The notes beneath the pieces were generated by a model. It did no database searches. It was given only the letters and a program-made list of their open reading frames with translations, and had not been told where the DNA came from. A stretch of 6,858 nt of DNA from Actinomycetes bacterium. Its GTDB lineage: Bacteria > Actinomycetota > Acidimicrobiia > Acidimicrobiales > Palsa-688. The DNA lies in NCBI GenBank assembly GCA_021827225.1, contig JAKAXG010000232.1, positions 1-6,858 of the forward strand. Direction: 5' to 3'. Below, one piece after another: positions 1-6,396 of the stretch (within the stretch, counting starts at the first letter, position 1; every line of letters begins with the position of its first letter). Position numbers and translations under genes: made by a program.

Positions 1-537
1 CACCAGCCCATCGTCGGTATGGCCCGCACCCCCGACGGAAAGGGTTACTGGCTGGTGGCCTCCGACGGGGGCATCTTCTCCTTCGGCGACGCCCGCTTCT
101 ACGGCTCCACCGGCAACGTCGCCCTGCACCAGCCGGTGGTGGGCATGGCGGCGACGGCCGACGGCCGGGGCTACTGGCTGGTGGCCTCCGACGGGGGCAT
201 CTTCGCCTTCGGCGACGCCCGCTTCTACGGCTCCACCGGCAACGTCGCCCTGCACCAGCCGGTGGTGGGCATGGCCGCCACTCCCTCGGGGAACGGCTAC
301 TGGCTGGTGGCCTCCGACGGGGGCATCTTCTCCTACGGCGACGCCCGGTTCTACGGGTCCACCGGGGCGGTCCGGTTGAACCGGCCGGTGGTGGGCATGG
401 CGGCCACCCGGGACGGGAACGGCTACTGGCTGGTCGCTTCCGACGGGGGCATCTTCGCCTACGGCGACGCTCGGTTCCACGGCTCCACCGGCAACGTGGC
501 CCTGAACCGGCCCGTCGTCGGCATGGCCGGCTACTGA
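1..537 (+). CDS. [10 protein letters not shown] tandem-repeat protein, 3' end only
   Basis: The reading frame is open from base 1, so the start and N-terminal part lie outside the window; 178 codons and a TGA stop are visible. The visible part is four full 42-residue units and a 10-residue remnant that stops right after GMAGY. Each unit has the form (H/N)(Q/R)PVVGMA..x.[11 protein letters not shown], followed by IF(S/A)(F/Y)GDARF(Y/H)GSTG. Repeats of this kind occur in large, often secreted proteins of Acidimicrobiia and related actinomycetes. The regular aromatic/glycine pattern suggests stacked beta-sheet units such as a propeller or solenoid, but I cannot prove the fold or the function. 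No catalytic domain, membrane segment or sorting signal is seen in this C-terminal part. It converges on the next gene, with overlapping stops. Certain as coding; function unknown. Confidence 0.85.
   Translation, partial: HQPIVGMARTPDGKGYWLVASDGGIFSFGDARFYGSTGNVALHQPVVGMAATADGRGYWLVASDGGIFAFGDARFYGSTGNVALHQPVVGMAATPSGNGYWLVASDGGIFSYGDARFYGSTGAVRLNRPVVGMAATRDGNGYWLVASDGGIFAYGDARFHGSTGNVALNRPVVGMAGY
1..537 (+). repeat. Tandem 126-bp coding repeats (4 units plus a 33-bp remnant)
   Basis: Units lie at 1-126, 127-252, 253-378 and 379-504, with a partial unit at 505-537 that includes the stop codon. All are exactly 126 bp, in frame, with no indels. Units 1 and 2 are almost identical in DNA over their last 26 codons, differing only at the Ser/Ala codon, which suggests recent duplication or gene conversion. 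Unit 4 is the most diverged (NR for HQ, FHG for FYG). More units probably continue to the left of the window. Confidence 0.95.
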
Positions 538-1940
538 CGGTGTAGCAGCCGGCTCCCCCACCGCCGGACGGGTGCGGGGAGCCGGCGCAGCCGGGGCGAC
601 AGCCGGCGGGCCGCTCTCCGGGCCAGGCGCACCATCTGCTCCTCGACCGCGTCGGGGGGGGCGGGAGCCGGATCCGGCTCCGGCGGGACGGCAGCCTCGG
701 AAGGGACGGCCCGGTCGGGGGCCGGCCGGGGCCGGCCGGCGAAGGCCACCAGGGGCCCGGCCACCCGCGCCCACGAGAAGCGGGCCCCGTACTCCTGGAC
801 GGCGCGCCGGTCGGGCGGGTCGCTGAGCAGGCGGTCGATGGCGTCGGCGATGGCGGTCGGGTCGCCGGGCGGGACGGCCACCCCCAGACCGGCGGCGTCG
901 ATCCCGTCGGAGAGGGTGTCACCGCCGGTCAGCACCATGGGCAGGCCGGCCCACAGGTAGTCGAGCACCCGGGTCCGGAACGAGAAGTGGGTCTCCACGT
1001 GGGCCAGGTGGGTGCTCGCCCCCACGTCGGCGTCGGCCAGGTAGTCGGCCCGCTGGTCGTAGGGCACCCACCCCTCGTTGAAGAACACGTGCGAGCCGGT
1101 GAGCCCCAGCCGGTCGCTCTCGGCCCGCAGCTCGGTGGCCACCCGCATCTCGGGGATCCCGGGGTTGGGGTTGCGCATCCCGAGGAACACCAGCCTGATA
1201 TCCGACCGGTCCGACCGCAGTCGGTCGACCGCCCGGAGCAGGGACAGCGGATCGAACCAGTTGTAGACCCCCCCGCCCCAGATGACGACGGGGTCGTCGG
1301 CGCCGATGGCCGGGAACGCCCGGCGCAGGGCGCCGCCCCGCGCCGGCGGGGAGGCCGGGTCCAGGCCGAAGGGAACGACGTCGATGAGGGCCCGCAGGGT
1401 GGGGTCGGCGGCGTAGGTGGCCGGGTTCAGCCGGCCCAGCGACGCCAGGCTGCCCAGCCAGAAGTCCCGCTGGCGCTCGCTGGCGCAGAGGAAGAAGTCG
1501 CCGTGGCGCAGGTCGTCGTTGATCACCGACACCTGGTGCTCGACGGCGGCCACGTGCTCGGCGTCGCCGGCCCGGCCCAGCGCCTCCAGGTTCTCCAGGT
1601 GGGTGGGGATGTACATGTCGATGCACAGGGGCTTGCCCGACTCCACCACCACCGGGTGCCGGCGGACCACGCTGGTGGGGGCGAACACCGAGTCGGCCCA
1701 GCCCACCAGCTCCTCGAGCTCGGCGCCGGCCACCGCCCGCACCGTCATCCGGGGCGAGACCCGGTCGGCGCCGGCGGTCCCGGCGAGCACCACCTCGCAG
1801 TCACCTGCGAGCTGCTCGGCCAGGTGCCAGGCCCGGATGGCCGGCCCGGGCATGGTGGCGGTGAGCGGGTCGAAGCACAGCACCAGGGCCCGCGGCCGGC
1901 CGGTAGGCTCCCCCGATGCGTCAGTTTCGGGCCGTGACAT
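531..1940 (-). CDS. GT-B fold glycosyltransferase (GT4-like), paralogue A
   Basis: A protein of 469 residues from ATG at 1940 to TAG at 531-533. The N-terminal half begins with a short polar leader and then a Rossmann-type strand (ALVLCFDP, residues 18-25) and GPAIRAW (32-38). The nucleotide-sugar-binding half contains [11 protein letters not shown] (221-231), GSHVFFNE (from 282), HVET and [15 protein letters not shown]. These are hallmarks of retaining GT-B enzymes, which transfer a sugar from a nucleotide donor, here presumably to a lipid-linked glycan at the inner face of the membrane. A Pro/Ala/Glu-rich linker and a basic Arg/Leu-rich tail follow the catalytic domain. The donor and acceptor cannot be read from the sequence. 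The frame stays open upstream of 1940 across the neighbouring gene, but that part is antisense to a real gene, so I chose ATG 1940. Valine 20 (GTG) is a weaker alternative start. It is clearly homologous to the divergent neighbour at 1968-3380. Confidence 0.88.
   Translation of the reverse strand: MSRPETDASGEPTGRPRALVLCFDPLTATMPGPAIRAWHLAEQLAGDCEVVLAGTAGADRVSPRMTVRAVAGAELEELVGWADSVFAPTSVVRRHPVVVESGKPLCIDMYIPTHLENLEALGRAGDAEHVAAVEHQVSVINDDLRHGDFFLCASERQRDFWLGSLASLGRLNPATYAADPTLRALIDVVPFGLDPASPPARGGALRRAFPAIGADDPVVIWGGGVYNWFDPLSLLRAVDRLRSDRSDIRLVFLGMRNPNPGIPEMRVATELRAESDRLGLTGSHVFFNEGWVPYDQRADYLADADVGASTHLAHVETHFSFRTRVLDYLWAGLPMVLTGGDTLSDGIDAAGLGVAVPPGDPTAIADAIDRLLSDPPDRRAVQEYGARFSWARVAGPLVAFAGRPRPAPDRAVPSEAAVPPEPDPAPAPPDAVEEQMVRLARRAARRLSPRLRRLPAPVRRWGSRLLHRQ
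548..586 (+). terminator. Strong hairpin after the repeat-protein stop, no T-tract
   Basis: An 11-bp perfect inverted repeat has arms GCCGGCTCCCC (548-558) and GGGGAGCCGGC (576-586). Inside it, CACC (559-562) pairs with GGTG (571-574) past a one-base bulge at 575, leaving an 8-base loop. It begins 10 bases after the TGA at 535-537, where a terminator for the plus-strand gene would be expected. No T-run follows, as is common for actinomycete intrinsic terminators. It lies within the last 20 codons of the opposing gene, so the minus-strand mRNA would also carry it, just before its own stop. The structure is seen directly; terminator activity is inferred. Confidence 0.5.
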
Positions 1941-1947
1941 CCGGTCG

Positions 1948-1953
1948 AAGGTA
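1948..1953 (-). promoter_or_regulatory. Candidate -10 element for a leaderless transcript of paralogue A
   Basis: On the minus strand the hexamer TACCTT fits the loose actinomycete -10 pattern TANNNT and ends 7 bases before the ATG at 1940. A transcript starting at or next to that A would be leaderless. No Shine-Dalgarno sequence with good spacing precedes the ATG, which fits this reading. No recognisable -35 is present. The hexamer lies in the 27-bp gap (1941-1967) between the two divergent genes. A single hexamer is weak evidence in itself. Confidence 0.25.
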
Positions 1954-1967
1954 GCCGCGCCCCGCCC

Positions 1968-3380
1968 GTGCAGCGCATCCTGATCGTCACCGACGACGTC
2001 CTCACCCAGCGGATGGCCGGCCCCGCCATCCGGGCCTGGCAGATCGCCGAGGCCCTCTCCGGCGACCACGAGGTGGTGCTGGCCACCACCTCCCCGACCT
2101 GCGAGCGCACCAGCGACGCCTTCCGGACCGAGGCCGCCGGGCCGGAGCGCTTCGCCGAGCTGGAGCGGTGGTGCACGGTCGTGCTGTTCCAGGGTTACGT
2201 GCTCAACCACGTCCCGGTCCTGAAGACCACGGACAAAGTGATGGTCGTCGACCTGTACGACCCGCTCCACCTGGAGGCCCTCGAGCTGGGCCGGGCCCAG
2301 CCGGAGCCGGAGCGGTCCGTCAACGTCGCCTCGGCCGTCCGGGTGCTGGGAGAGCAGATGCTGCGCGGCGACTTCTTCGTCTGCGCCAGCGAGAAGCAGC
2401 GGGACCTGTGGCTGGGCTTCCTGTCCGCCGCCGGGCGGGTGAACCCGGCCAACTACACCGCCGACCCGTCGCTGCGGCGGCTCATCGACGTGGTGGCCTT
2501 CGGCCTGCCCGACCAGCCCCCGGCCCGCAGCCGGGCGGCCCTCAAGGGGGTGGTGCCCGGGATCGGTCCCGACGACCGGGTGATCCTCTGGGGCGGGGGC
2601 GTCTACGACTGGTTCGACCCGCTGACGGCCATCCGGGCGGTGGACCGGCTGCGCCGGTCCCACCCCGGCGTCCGGCTCTACTTCCTCGGCGTCCGCCACC
2701 CCAACCCGGCCATCGAGGAGTCCCGGGTGCTGACCGCCGCCCGGGCCCTGGCGGAGAACCTGGGGCTGGCCGGCTCCCACGTGTTCTTCAACGAGAGCTG
2801 GGTCGCCTACGAGGACCGGTCCAACTTCCTGCTCGAAGCGGACGTGGGCCTCTCCCTGCACGTCGAGCACGTCGAGACGGCGTACTCGTTCCGCACCCGG
2901 ATCCTGGACTACATCTGGGCCGGGCTGCCCATCGTGGCGACCAGGGGCGACGGCTTCGCCGAGATCATCGAGCGGGAAAGCCTGGGCCAGGTGGTGCCGG
3001 GCGGTGACGTCGAGGCGGTCGCCGCGGCCATCGGCCGCTTGCTCGACGACCCGGATGCCGCCGACCGGTGCCGGGCCAACGCCGGGGCGGTCGCCCGCCG
3101 CTTCGTCTGGTCGGAGGTGCTCAGGCCCCTGGTGGACTTCTGCGGGTCACCGGTGCGGGCACCCGACGCCGACTCGTTGATCCCGTGGCCGCCGGTGCCG
3201 GCCCCGCCTCCCCCACCAGTCGAAGCACCGCCGGCGGCCCAGGCTCCTCCCCGGGCCGGCTCAGCCGACCGGCTGCGGGCCGCGGGCCGCCGGGCCGGCG
3301 CCGCCTACCGGCGCGGCGGGGCGGCCGAGGTCGCGGCCGGCGTGGCCCGGCGCGTCCGCCGGCTGCGCCCATTCCGCTGA
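1968..3380 (+). CDS. GT-B fold glycosyltransferase (GT4-like), paralogue B
   Basis: A protein of 470 residues from GTG at 1968 to TGA at 3378-3380. The start is set by the first beta-strand (RILIVTDD, residues 3-10), which the fold needs. Key motifs are AGPAIRAW (17-24), GDFFVCASEKQRDLWLG, WGGGVYDWFDP (208-218), GSHVFFNE (269-276) and HVETAYSFRTRILDYIWAGLP (301-321, given here as one block of conserved positions). It aligns without gaps to paralogue A from W208 to V323, with about 74 of 116 residues identical by hand count. The classic E-x7-E of GT4 enzymes is replaced by Y306-x7-D314. A proline-rich linker (about residues 405-430) and an Arg/Ala-rich tail end the protein. It probably adds a sugar to the polysaccharide exported by the nearby ABC transporter; donor and acceptor are unknown. 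No well-placed ribosome-binding site is seen; GAAGG at 1947-1951 is about 16 bases from the start. The 3' end overlaps the convergent GT2 gene. Confidence 0.88.
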   Translation: MQRILIVTDDVLTQRMAGPAIRAWQIAEALSGDHEVVLATTSPTCERTSDAFRTEAAGPERFAELERWCTVVLFQGYVLNHVPVLKTTDKVMVVDLYDPLHLEALELGRAQPEPERSVNVASAVRVLGEQMLRGDFFVCASEKQRDLWLGFLSAAGRVNPANYTADPSLRRLIDVVAFGLPDQPPARSRAALKGVVPGIGPDDRVILWGGGVYDWFDPLTAIRAVDRLRRSHPGVRLYFLGVRHPNPAIEESRVLTAARALAENLGLAGSHVFFNESWVAYEDRSNFLLEADVGLSLHVEHVETAYSFRTRILDYIWAGLPIVATRGDGFAEIIERESLGQVVPGGDVEAVAAAIGRLLDDPDAADRCRANAGAVARRFVWSEVLRPLVDFCGSPVRAPDADSLIPWPPVPAPPPPPVEAPPAAQAPPRAGSADRLRAAGRRAGAAYRRGGAAEVAAGVARRVRRLRPFR

Positions 3381-4337
3381 ACCGGCCGGAGCGAACCGCT
3401 GGCGCTTCTGCTGCACCAGGCCGTCCTCGATGAGGGCCCGGTTGATGCGGATGAGGTCGGCGATCACCCCCAGCGAGAAGGTGATCAGGGCGGACAGGAT
3501 CAGCACCCCCCCGACCAGGAGCGACTGGATGTGACGGGCCACGCCCAGACCCTCGCCCATGGCCGTGAGCACCAGGAAGCGCACGAACGGCACCAGGCCG
3601 AGCAGGAACAGCAGGGCGCCGAGAGAGGCGAAGAACATGAGCGGCCGGTACATGATGTAGGCCCGCAGGATGGTCACACCCGACTTCATGACGTGCTCGC
3701 GGGTGGAGCGGAACAGCCGCGACTCCCTCGTCTTGGGGTTGGTGTCCACCGGGACGCTCACGATCTGCAACCGCTTGTTGCCGGCCTGGATGATGGTCTC
3801 CATGCAGTAGGAGAACTTGGTCACCAGGTTCAGCTTGATCAGCGACTCCCGCGAGTAGGCCCGGAAGCCGCTGGCCGCGTCGGGCAACTCCGTGGACGCC
3901 GCGATATTGACCACCCGGCTGCCGATTTTCTGCAACTTCTTCTTCATCGGCGAGAAGTGATCGATCTTGTGCGTCTGGCGGTCGGCCACGACGATGTCGG
4001 CCATCCCGTGCACGATGGGGGCCACCAGGTCGGCGATGCGGTCGCTCGGGTACTGGTTGTCGCCGTCGGTGTTGACCAGGATGTCGGCGCCCATCTCCAG
4101 GGCCTTCATCGCCCCGTCCTGGAACGACTGGCCCAGGCCCATGGTCCGGGTGTGGTGCACGAAGTGCCGCACCCCCAGCCGGCGGGCCACCTCCACGGTG
4201 GCGTCGGTACAGCCGTCGTCGATCACCAGGTACTCGATCTCGTCGACCCCGGGTATGTCGCCGGGCATGTCGGCGAACACCGCCGGCAGCGTCGCCTCCT
4301 CGTTGAGGCAGGGGATCTGGATGACCAGCTTGGTCAC
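3261..4337 (-). CDS. Family 2 glycosyltransferase, polyprenyl-phosphate sugar transferase type
   Basis: A protein of 358 residues from GTG at 4337 to TGA at 3261-3263. An N-terminal GT-A domain has IPCLNEE (8-14), VIDDGCTDAT (38-47) and NTDGDNQYP (89-97), whose D91-G-D93 is the metal/nucleotide-binding DXD. Further on are PDAASGFRAYSR (152-163) and KTRESRLF (202-209). Two hydrophobic segments follow (about 232-258 and 270-296), ending in a basic RINRALIE stretch. This is the layout of DPM1/GtrB-like enzymes that move a hexose from a nucleotide donor to a polyprenyl phosphate; the sugar is not predictable. The start codon overlaps the stop of the Wzt-like gene (GTGA), so translation is probably coupled. 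Conserved sequence ends near residue 315; the last ~40 residues are Gly/Ala/Pro-rich, look unstructured, and are encoded antisense to the end of paralogue B. A dolichyl-phosphate mannose synthase annotation would also be reasonable. Confidence 0.9.
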   Translation of the reverse strand: MTKLVIQIPCLNEEATLPAVFADMPGDIPGVDEIEYLVIDDGCTDATVEVARRLGVRHFVHHTRTMGLGQSFQDGAMKALEMGADILVNTDGDNQYPSDRIADLVAPIVHGMADIVVADRQTHKIDHFSPMKKKLQKIGSRVVNIAASTELPDAASGFRAYSRESLIKLNLVTKFSYCMETIIQAGNKRLQIVSVPVDTNPKTRESRLFRSTREHVMKSGVTILRAYIMYRPLMFFASLGALLFLLGLVPFVRFLVLTAMGEGLGVARHIQSLLVGGVLILSALITFSLGVIADLIRINRALIEDGLVQQKRQRFAPAGSAEWAQPADAPGHAGRDLGRPAAPVGGAGPAARGPQPVG

Positions 4338-5542
4338 GCCGACGCCGCCTTCTCGATCCTCCACTGGCCGCCGAGGGACACCACCCCCGACGGCTCGCGC
4401 AGGGCGCCCTTCTCCACCTGGAAGCTCACGATCTCGTGCCTGACGTCGTAGGCGTGGATGCGCGACGTGTCGGTGACCGACGCGGTCAGCAGGTACTGGC
4501 CGGGCAGGAGCCGCAGCTGGTCGAAGGTCAGGTCGACATAGCCCGCCCCCTCGAGCTTCTCGGGCACGCAGCCCACGTCGCGCGACGTGGCGGTGGTGAC
4601 CTCGAACCCGTCGGGGGTGGAGATGGTCACCGAGAACACCGGCCTGGCCACCGCCTCGGCCGTCTCGTAGAACAGCCGCAGCTTCGCCTGGCGCCCGCTG
4701 TAGAGGCGGCTCACCGCCTCGCCCTGGGGGTCCAGCCACATGACCCCGTTGATCCGGGCCTCGCCGGATCCCCAGCGCAGCTTGCCGAACTCGTCGATGT
4801 GGCGGCCCTCCTGGACGGAGTCGCTGTAGGCCACCACCACGTCGCGGGCCGGTCCCACCTCCATCAGGTGCCCGTGGGAGAACCACGCCACCCGGTCGCA
4901 CATGTTCTCCACCCCGGCCAGCCCGTGGCTGACCAGCACGATGGTCTTGCCCTCGTTGCGCAGCTCGTTGAACTTGTCGTTGCACTTGCGCTGGAAGGCC
5001 TCGTCGCCGACGGCCAGCACCTCGTCCACGAACAGCACGTCGGGGTCCACGTTGATGGCCACCGAGAAGCCCAGACGGACGTACATGCCCGACGAGTAGT
5101 TCTTCACCGGCTCGTCGATGAACGCCCCCACCCCGGCGAAGTCGACGATCTCGTCGAAGCGCTTCTTAAGCTCGCTCTGCGGCAGCCCGAGGATGGCGCC
5201 GTTGAGGAAGACGTTCTCCCGGCCCGACAGCTCCGGATGGAACCCGGCGCCCAGCTCGAGGAGGGCGGACACCTTGCCCTCCACCCGCACCGATCCCTCG
5301 TTGGGGGTCAGGATCCGGGTCAGGCACTTCAACATGGTGCTCTTGCCGGAGCCGTTCTCGCCGATGAGCCCGAACGTCTCCCCCTCGTGCACCTCCAGCG
5401 AGACGTCCCTGAGCGCCCAGAAGTCCTCGGCCACGACCCGCCGGCCCCGCAGGATGGCGGCCTTCAGCGAGTGGTTGCGCTCCCGGACCATCCGGAACTT
5501 CTTGGAGACGTGGTCGGCCTCGACCACCACCGCACCGGTCAC
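4334..5542 (-). CDS. wzt: Wzt-like ABC transporter ATPase with C-terminal substrate-binding domain
   Basis: A protein of 402 residues from GTG at 5542 to TGA at 4334-4336. The nucleotide-binding domain covers about residues 5-240: Walker A GENGSGKST (61-69), the ELGAGFHPELSGREN block typical of polysaccharide/teichoic-acid exporters (96-110), signature YSSGMYVRLGF (149-159), Walker B LFVDEVLAVGD with catalytic E174 (170-180), and switch H206. About residues 250-402 form an extra beta-rich domain matching the Wzt C-terminal family, which in E. coli O8/O9a binds the end of the finished glycan and sets export specificity. The length is that of two-domain Wzt proteins, not of the shorter single-domain (about 250-residue) exporter ATPases. 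It pairs with the permease just upstream (4-bp overlap) to drive ATP-dependent export of a lipid-linked polysaccharide across the cytoplasmic membrane. The exported glycan cannot be named. Confidence 0.93.
   Translation of the reverse strand: MTGAVVVEADHVSKKFRMVRERNHSLKAAILRGRRVVAEDFWALRDVSLEVHEGETFGLIGENGSGKSTMLKCLTRILTPNEGSVRVEGKVSALLELGAGFHPELSGRENVFLNGAILGLPQSELKKRFDEIVDFAGVGAFIDEPVKNYSSGMYVRLGFSVAINVDPDVLFVDEVLAVGDEAFQRKCNDKFNELRNEGKTIVLVSHGLAGVENMCDRVAWFSHGHLMEVGPARDVVVAYSDSVQEGRHIDEFGKLRWGSGEARINGVMWLDPQGEAVSRLYSGRQAKLRLFYETAEAVARPVFSVTISTPDGFEVTTATSRDVGCVPEKLEGAGYVDLTFDQLRLLPGQYLLTASVTDTSRIHAYDVRHEIVSFQVEKGALREPSGVVSLGGQWRIEKAASA
4348..4353 (-). promoter_or_regulatory. Ribosome-binding site for the GT2 gene
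   Basis: AGAAGG on the minus strand ends 10 bases before the GTG at 4337, inside the end of the Wzt-like gene. It supports the GTG that overlaps the upstream stop over any internal start. A GGAGG lies further upstream, too far to serve this start. Confidence 0.5.
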
Positions 5543-6339
5543 AGCTCCTCCGCCATCCGGGTCTCGAGCCGGCTGAACACCGTCCAGCCGATGGCCAGGA
5601 CCACCAGGGCCGCCGCCAGGAAGTACCCGAACTGGGTGGCCGTGGGCAACTTCCCGTAGTACATGGTCGCCCGGAAGCACTCGCTCATCTCGGTCATGGG
5701 GTTGATCTTCAAGATGGTGACGTAGCGCTGCACCCCGGGCATGTTGATCGGGTAGATGATCGGGGTCAGATACACCCACACCAGCAGGATGATGTTCATG
5801 AAGTGCTCGACGTCGCGGAAGTACACGTTGAGCGCGCTGACGAGCAGGCCGAAGCCGAAGGCGAACACCGCCAGCACGGCGATGAACACCAGGGTGACGG
5901 GGATGAACGCCACCGCCTCCCAGTCGCCGAAGCCCAGCAGCACCACGGTGAGCAGGCCCATCTCGATCAGGTGGGTGACCAGGTTGGCGCCCAGGTTCGA
6001 CGCCGGCAGCAGCTTGCGGGGGAAGTAGGACTTCTGGATCAGCGACGCGTTGCCCACCAGCGACCCGATCGCCCCCATGGTGGTCATGGAGAAGAACGTC
6101 CAGGGCAGCAGCCCGCACATGAGGAACAGCGAGTACTGGTCCAGCCCGTGGACGCCGGGGTCGGGATGGGCCCGGAAGAACAGGCGGAACACGATGGTGT
6201 AGACCGCCATGGTCGCCAGCGGGTTGAGCATGGACCAGGCCCACCCGAGGACCGACCGCTTGTACTTTGACCGCAGCTCCCGGAGGGTCAGGTTGACGAG
6301 CAACTCCCGGGAGGAGCGGTAGGCGGATACCAGAGTCAT
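5539..6339 (-). CDS. wzm: Wzm-like ABC-2 permease, polysaccharide exporter
   Basis: A protein of 266 residues from ATG at 6339 to TGA at 5539-5541, the usual length of the family. It has an N-terminal amphipathic gate segment with LTLRELRSKYKRSVLGWAW (17-35), then about six membrane segments: near 36-55, 70-94, 116-137, 143-168, 180-198 and 236-256. Family motifs include MLNPL (37-41), GLLPW (76-80), LIQKSYFPR (100-108), NVYFRDVEH (171-179), YLTPIIYP (190-197) and NPMT (213-216). Two copies should form the channel, with two Wzt subunits as motor, to move a polyprenyl-linked glycan outwards. It is the first gene of the coupled wzm-wzt-GT2 set. The upstream ribosome-binding site is weak (GAAAG about 8 bases before the ATG). 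The frame and motifs leave little doubt about the family. Confidence 0.93.
   Translation of the reverse strand: MTLVSAYRSSRELLVNLTLRELRSKYKRSVLGWAWSMLNPLATMAVYTIVFRLFFRAHPDPGVHGLDQYSLFLMCGLLPWTFFSMTTMGAIGSLVGNASLIQKSYFPRKLLPASNLGANLVTHLIEMGLLTVVLLGFGDWEAVAFIPVTLVFIAVLAVFAFGFGLLVSALNVYFRDVEHFMNIILLVWVYLTPIIYPINMPGVQRYVTILKINPMTEMSECFRATMYYGKLPTATQFGYFLAAALVVLAIGWTVFSRLETRMAEEL
5545..5551 (-). promoter_or_regulatory. Ribosome-binding site for the Wzt-like gene
   Basis: GGAGGAG on the minus strand lies within the last codons of the permease gene. GGAGG is 4 bases from the GTG at 5542, which is a little close. The next in-frame GTG codons (codons 5 and 6) would be 16 or more bases away, so the site favours 5542 and the GTGA overlap. 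Confidence 0.55.
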
Positions 6340-6354
6340 GTCAGGCTTTCGGGG

Positions 6355-6360
6355 ATTCTA
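6355..6360 (-). promoter_or_regulatory. Candidate -10 element ahead of wzm
   Basis: TAGAAT on the minus strand matches five of six bases of TATAAT and stands out as an AT-rich island in GC-rich DNA. It sits in the 57-bp gap (6340-6396) after the clpP stop. Transcription would start near 6348, giving an 8-9 base leader. No TTGACA-like -35 is seen at 17 bp; that position falls on a C/G-rich tract. If active, it would let the export genes be expressed separately from clpP. Confidence 0.35.
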
Positions 6361-6396
6361 ACGGCGCTTGCTCCCCCCCGGGATGACGCCGGCGCC

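Noticed and set aside
1..537. Regular repeats as a possible CRISPR array
   Set aside because: The 126-bp period is in frame, without unique spacers, and encodes a conserved protein unit.
987..1937. 316-codon plus-strand open frame
   Set aside because: It is antisense to the glycosyltransferase at 531-1940, low in complexity and without motifs.
1941..2870. Upstream extension of the minus-strand glycosyltransferase frame, open across the neighbouring gene
   Set aside because: It is antisense to the well-supported gene at 1968-3380, its product is Gly/Pro/Val/His-rich without motifs, and the real fold begins just after ATG 1940. Long antisense open frames are common in DNA this GC-rich.
3285..3325. 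GC-rich inverted repeats in the 120-bp overlap as a bidirectional terminator
   Set aside because: Arms such as CGCCGC/GCGGCG are short and several alternative pairings exist. In sequence made almost wholly of G and C this is expected by chance, and no T-run follows.
3531..4451. 306-codon plus-strand open frame
   Set aside because: It is antisense to the GT2 gene, whose DXD and other catalytic motifs make that the true coding strand.
4338..4985. Upstream extension of the GT2 frame inside the Wzt-like gene
   Set aside because: It runs in another frame of the same strand as the Wzt C-terminal domain, is Arg/Gly/Pro-rich and motif-free, and the GT-A domain begins exactly at GTG 4337.
4436..5659. 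407-codon plus-strand open frame
   Set aside because: It is antisense to wzt and wzm, with a composition (Val, His, Gln, Leu, Asp-rich) expected from the reverse complement of GC-rich codons and no recognisable domain.
6361..6396. Terminator after clpP
   Set aside because: Only a 5-bp CGGCG/CGCCG stem with a loop of about 20 bases can be drawn, with no T-run; too weak to call.
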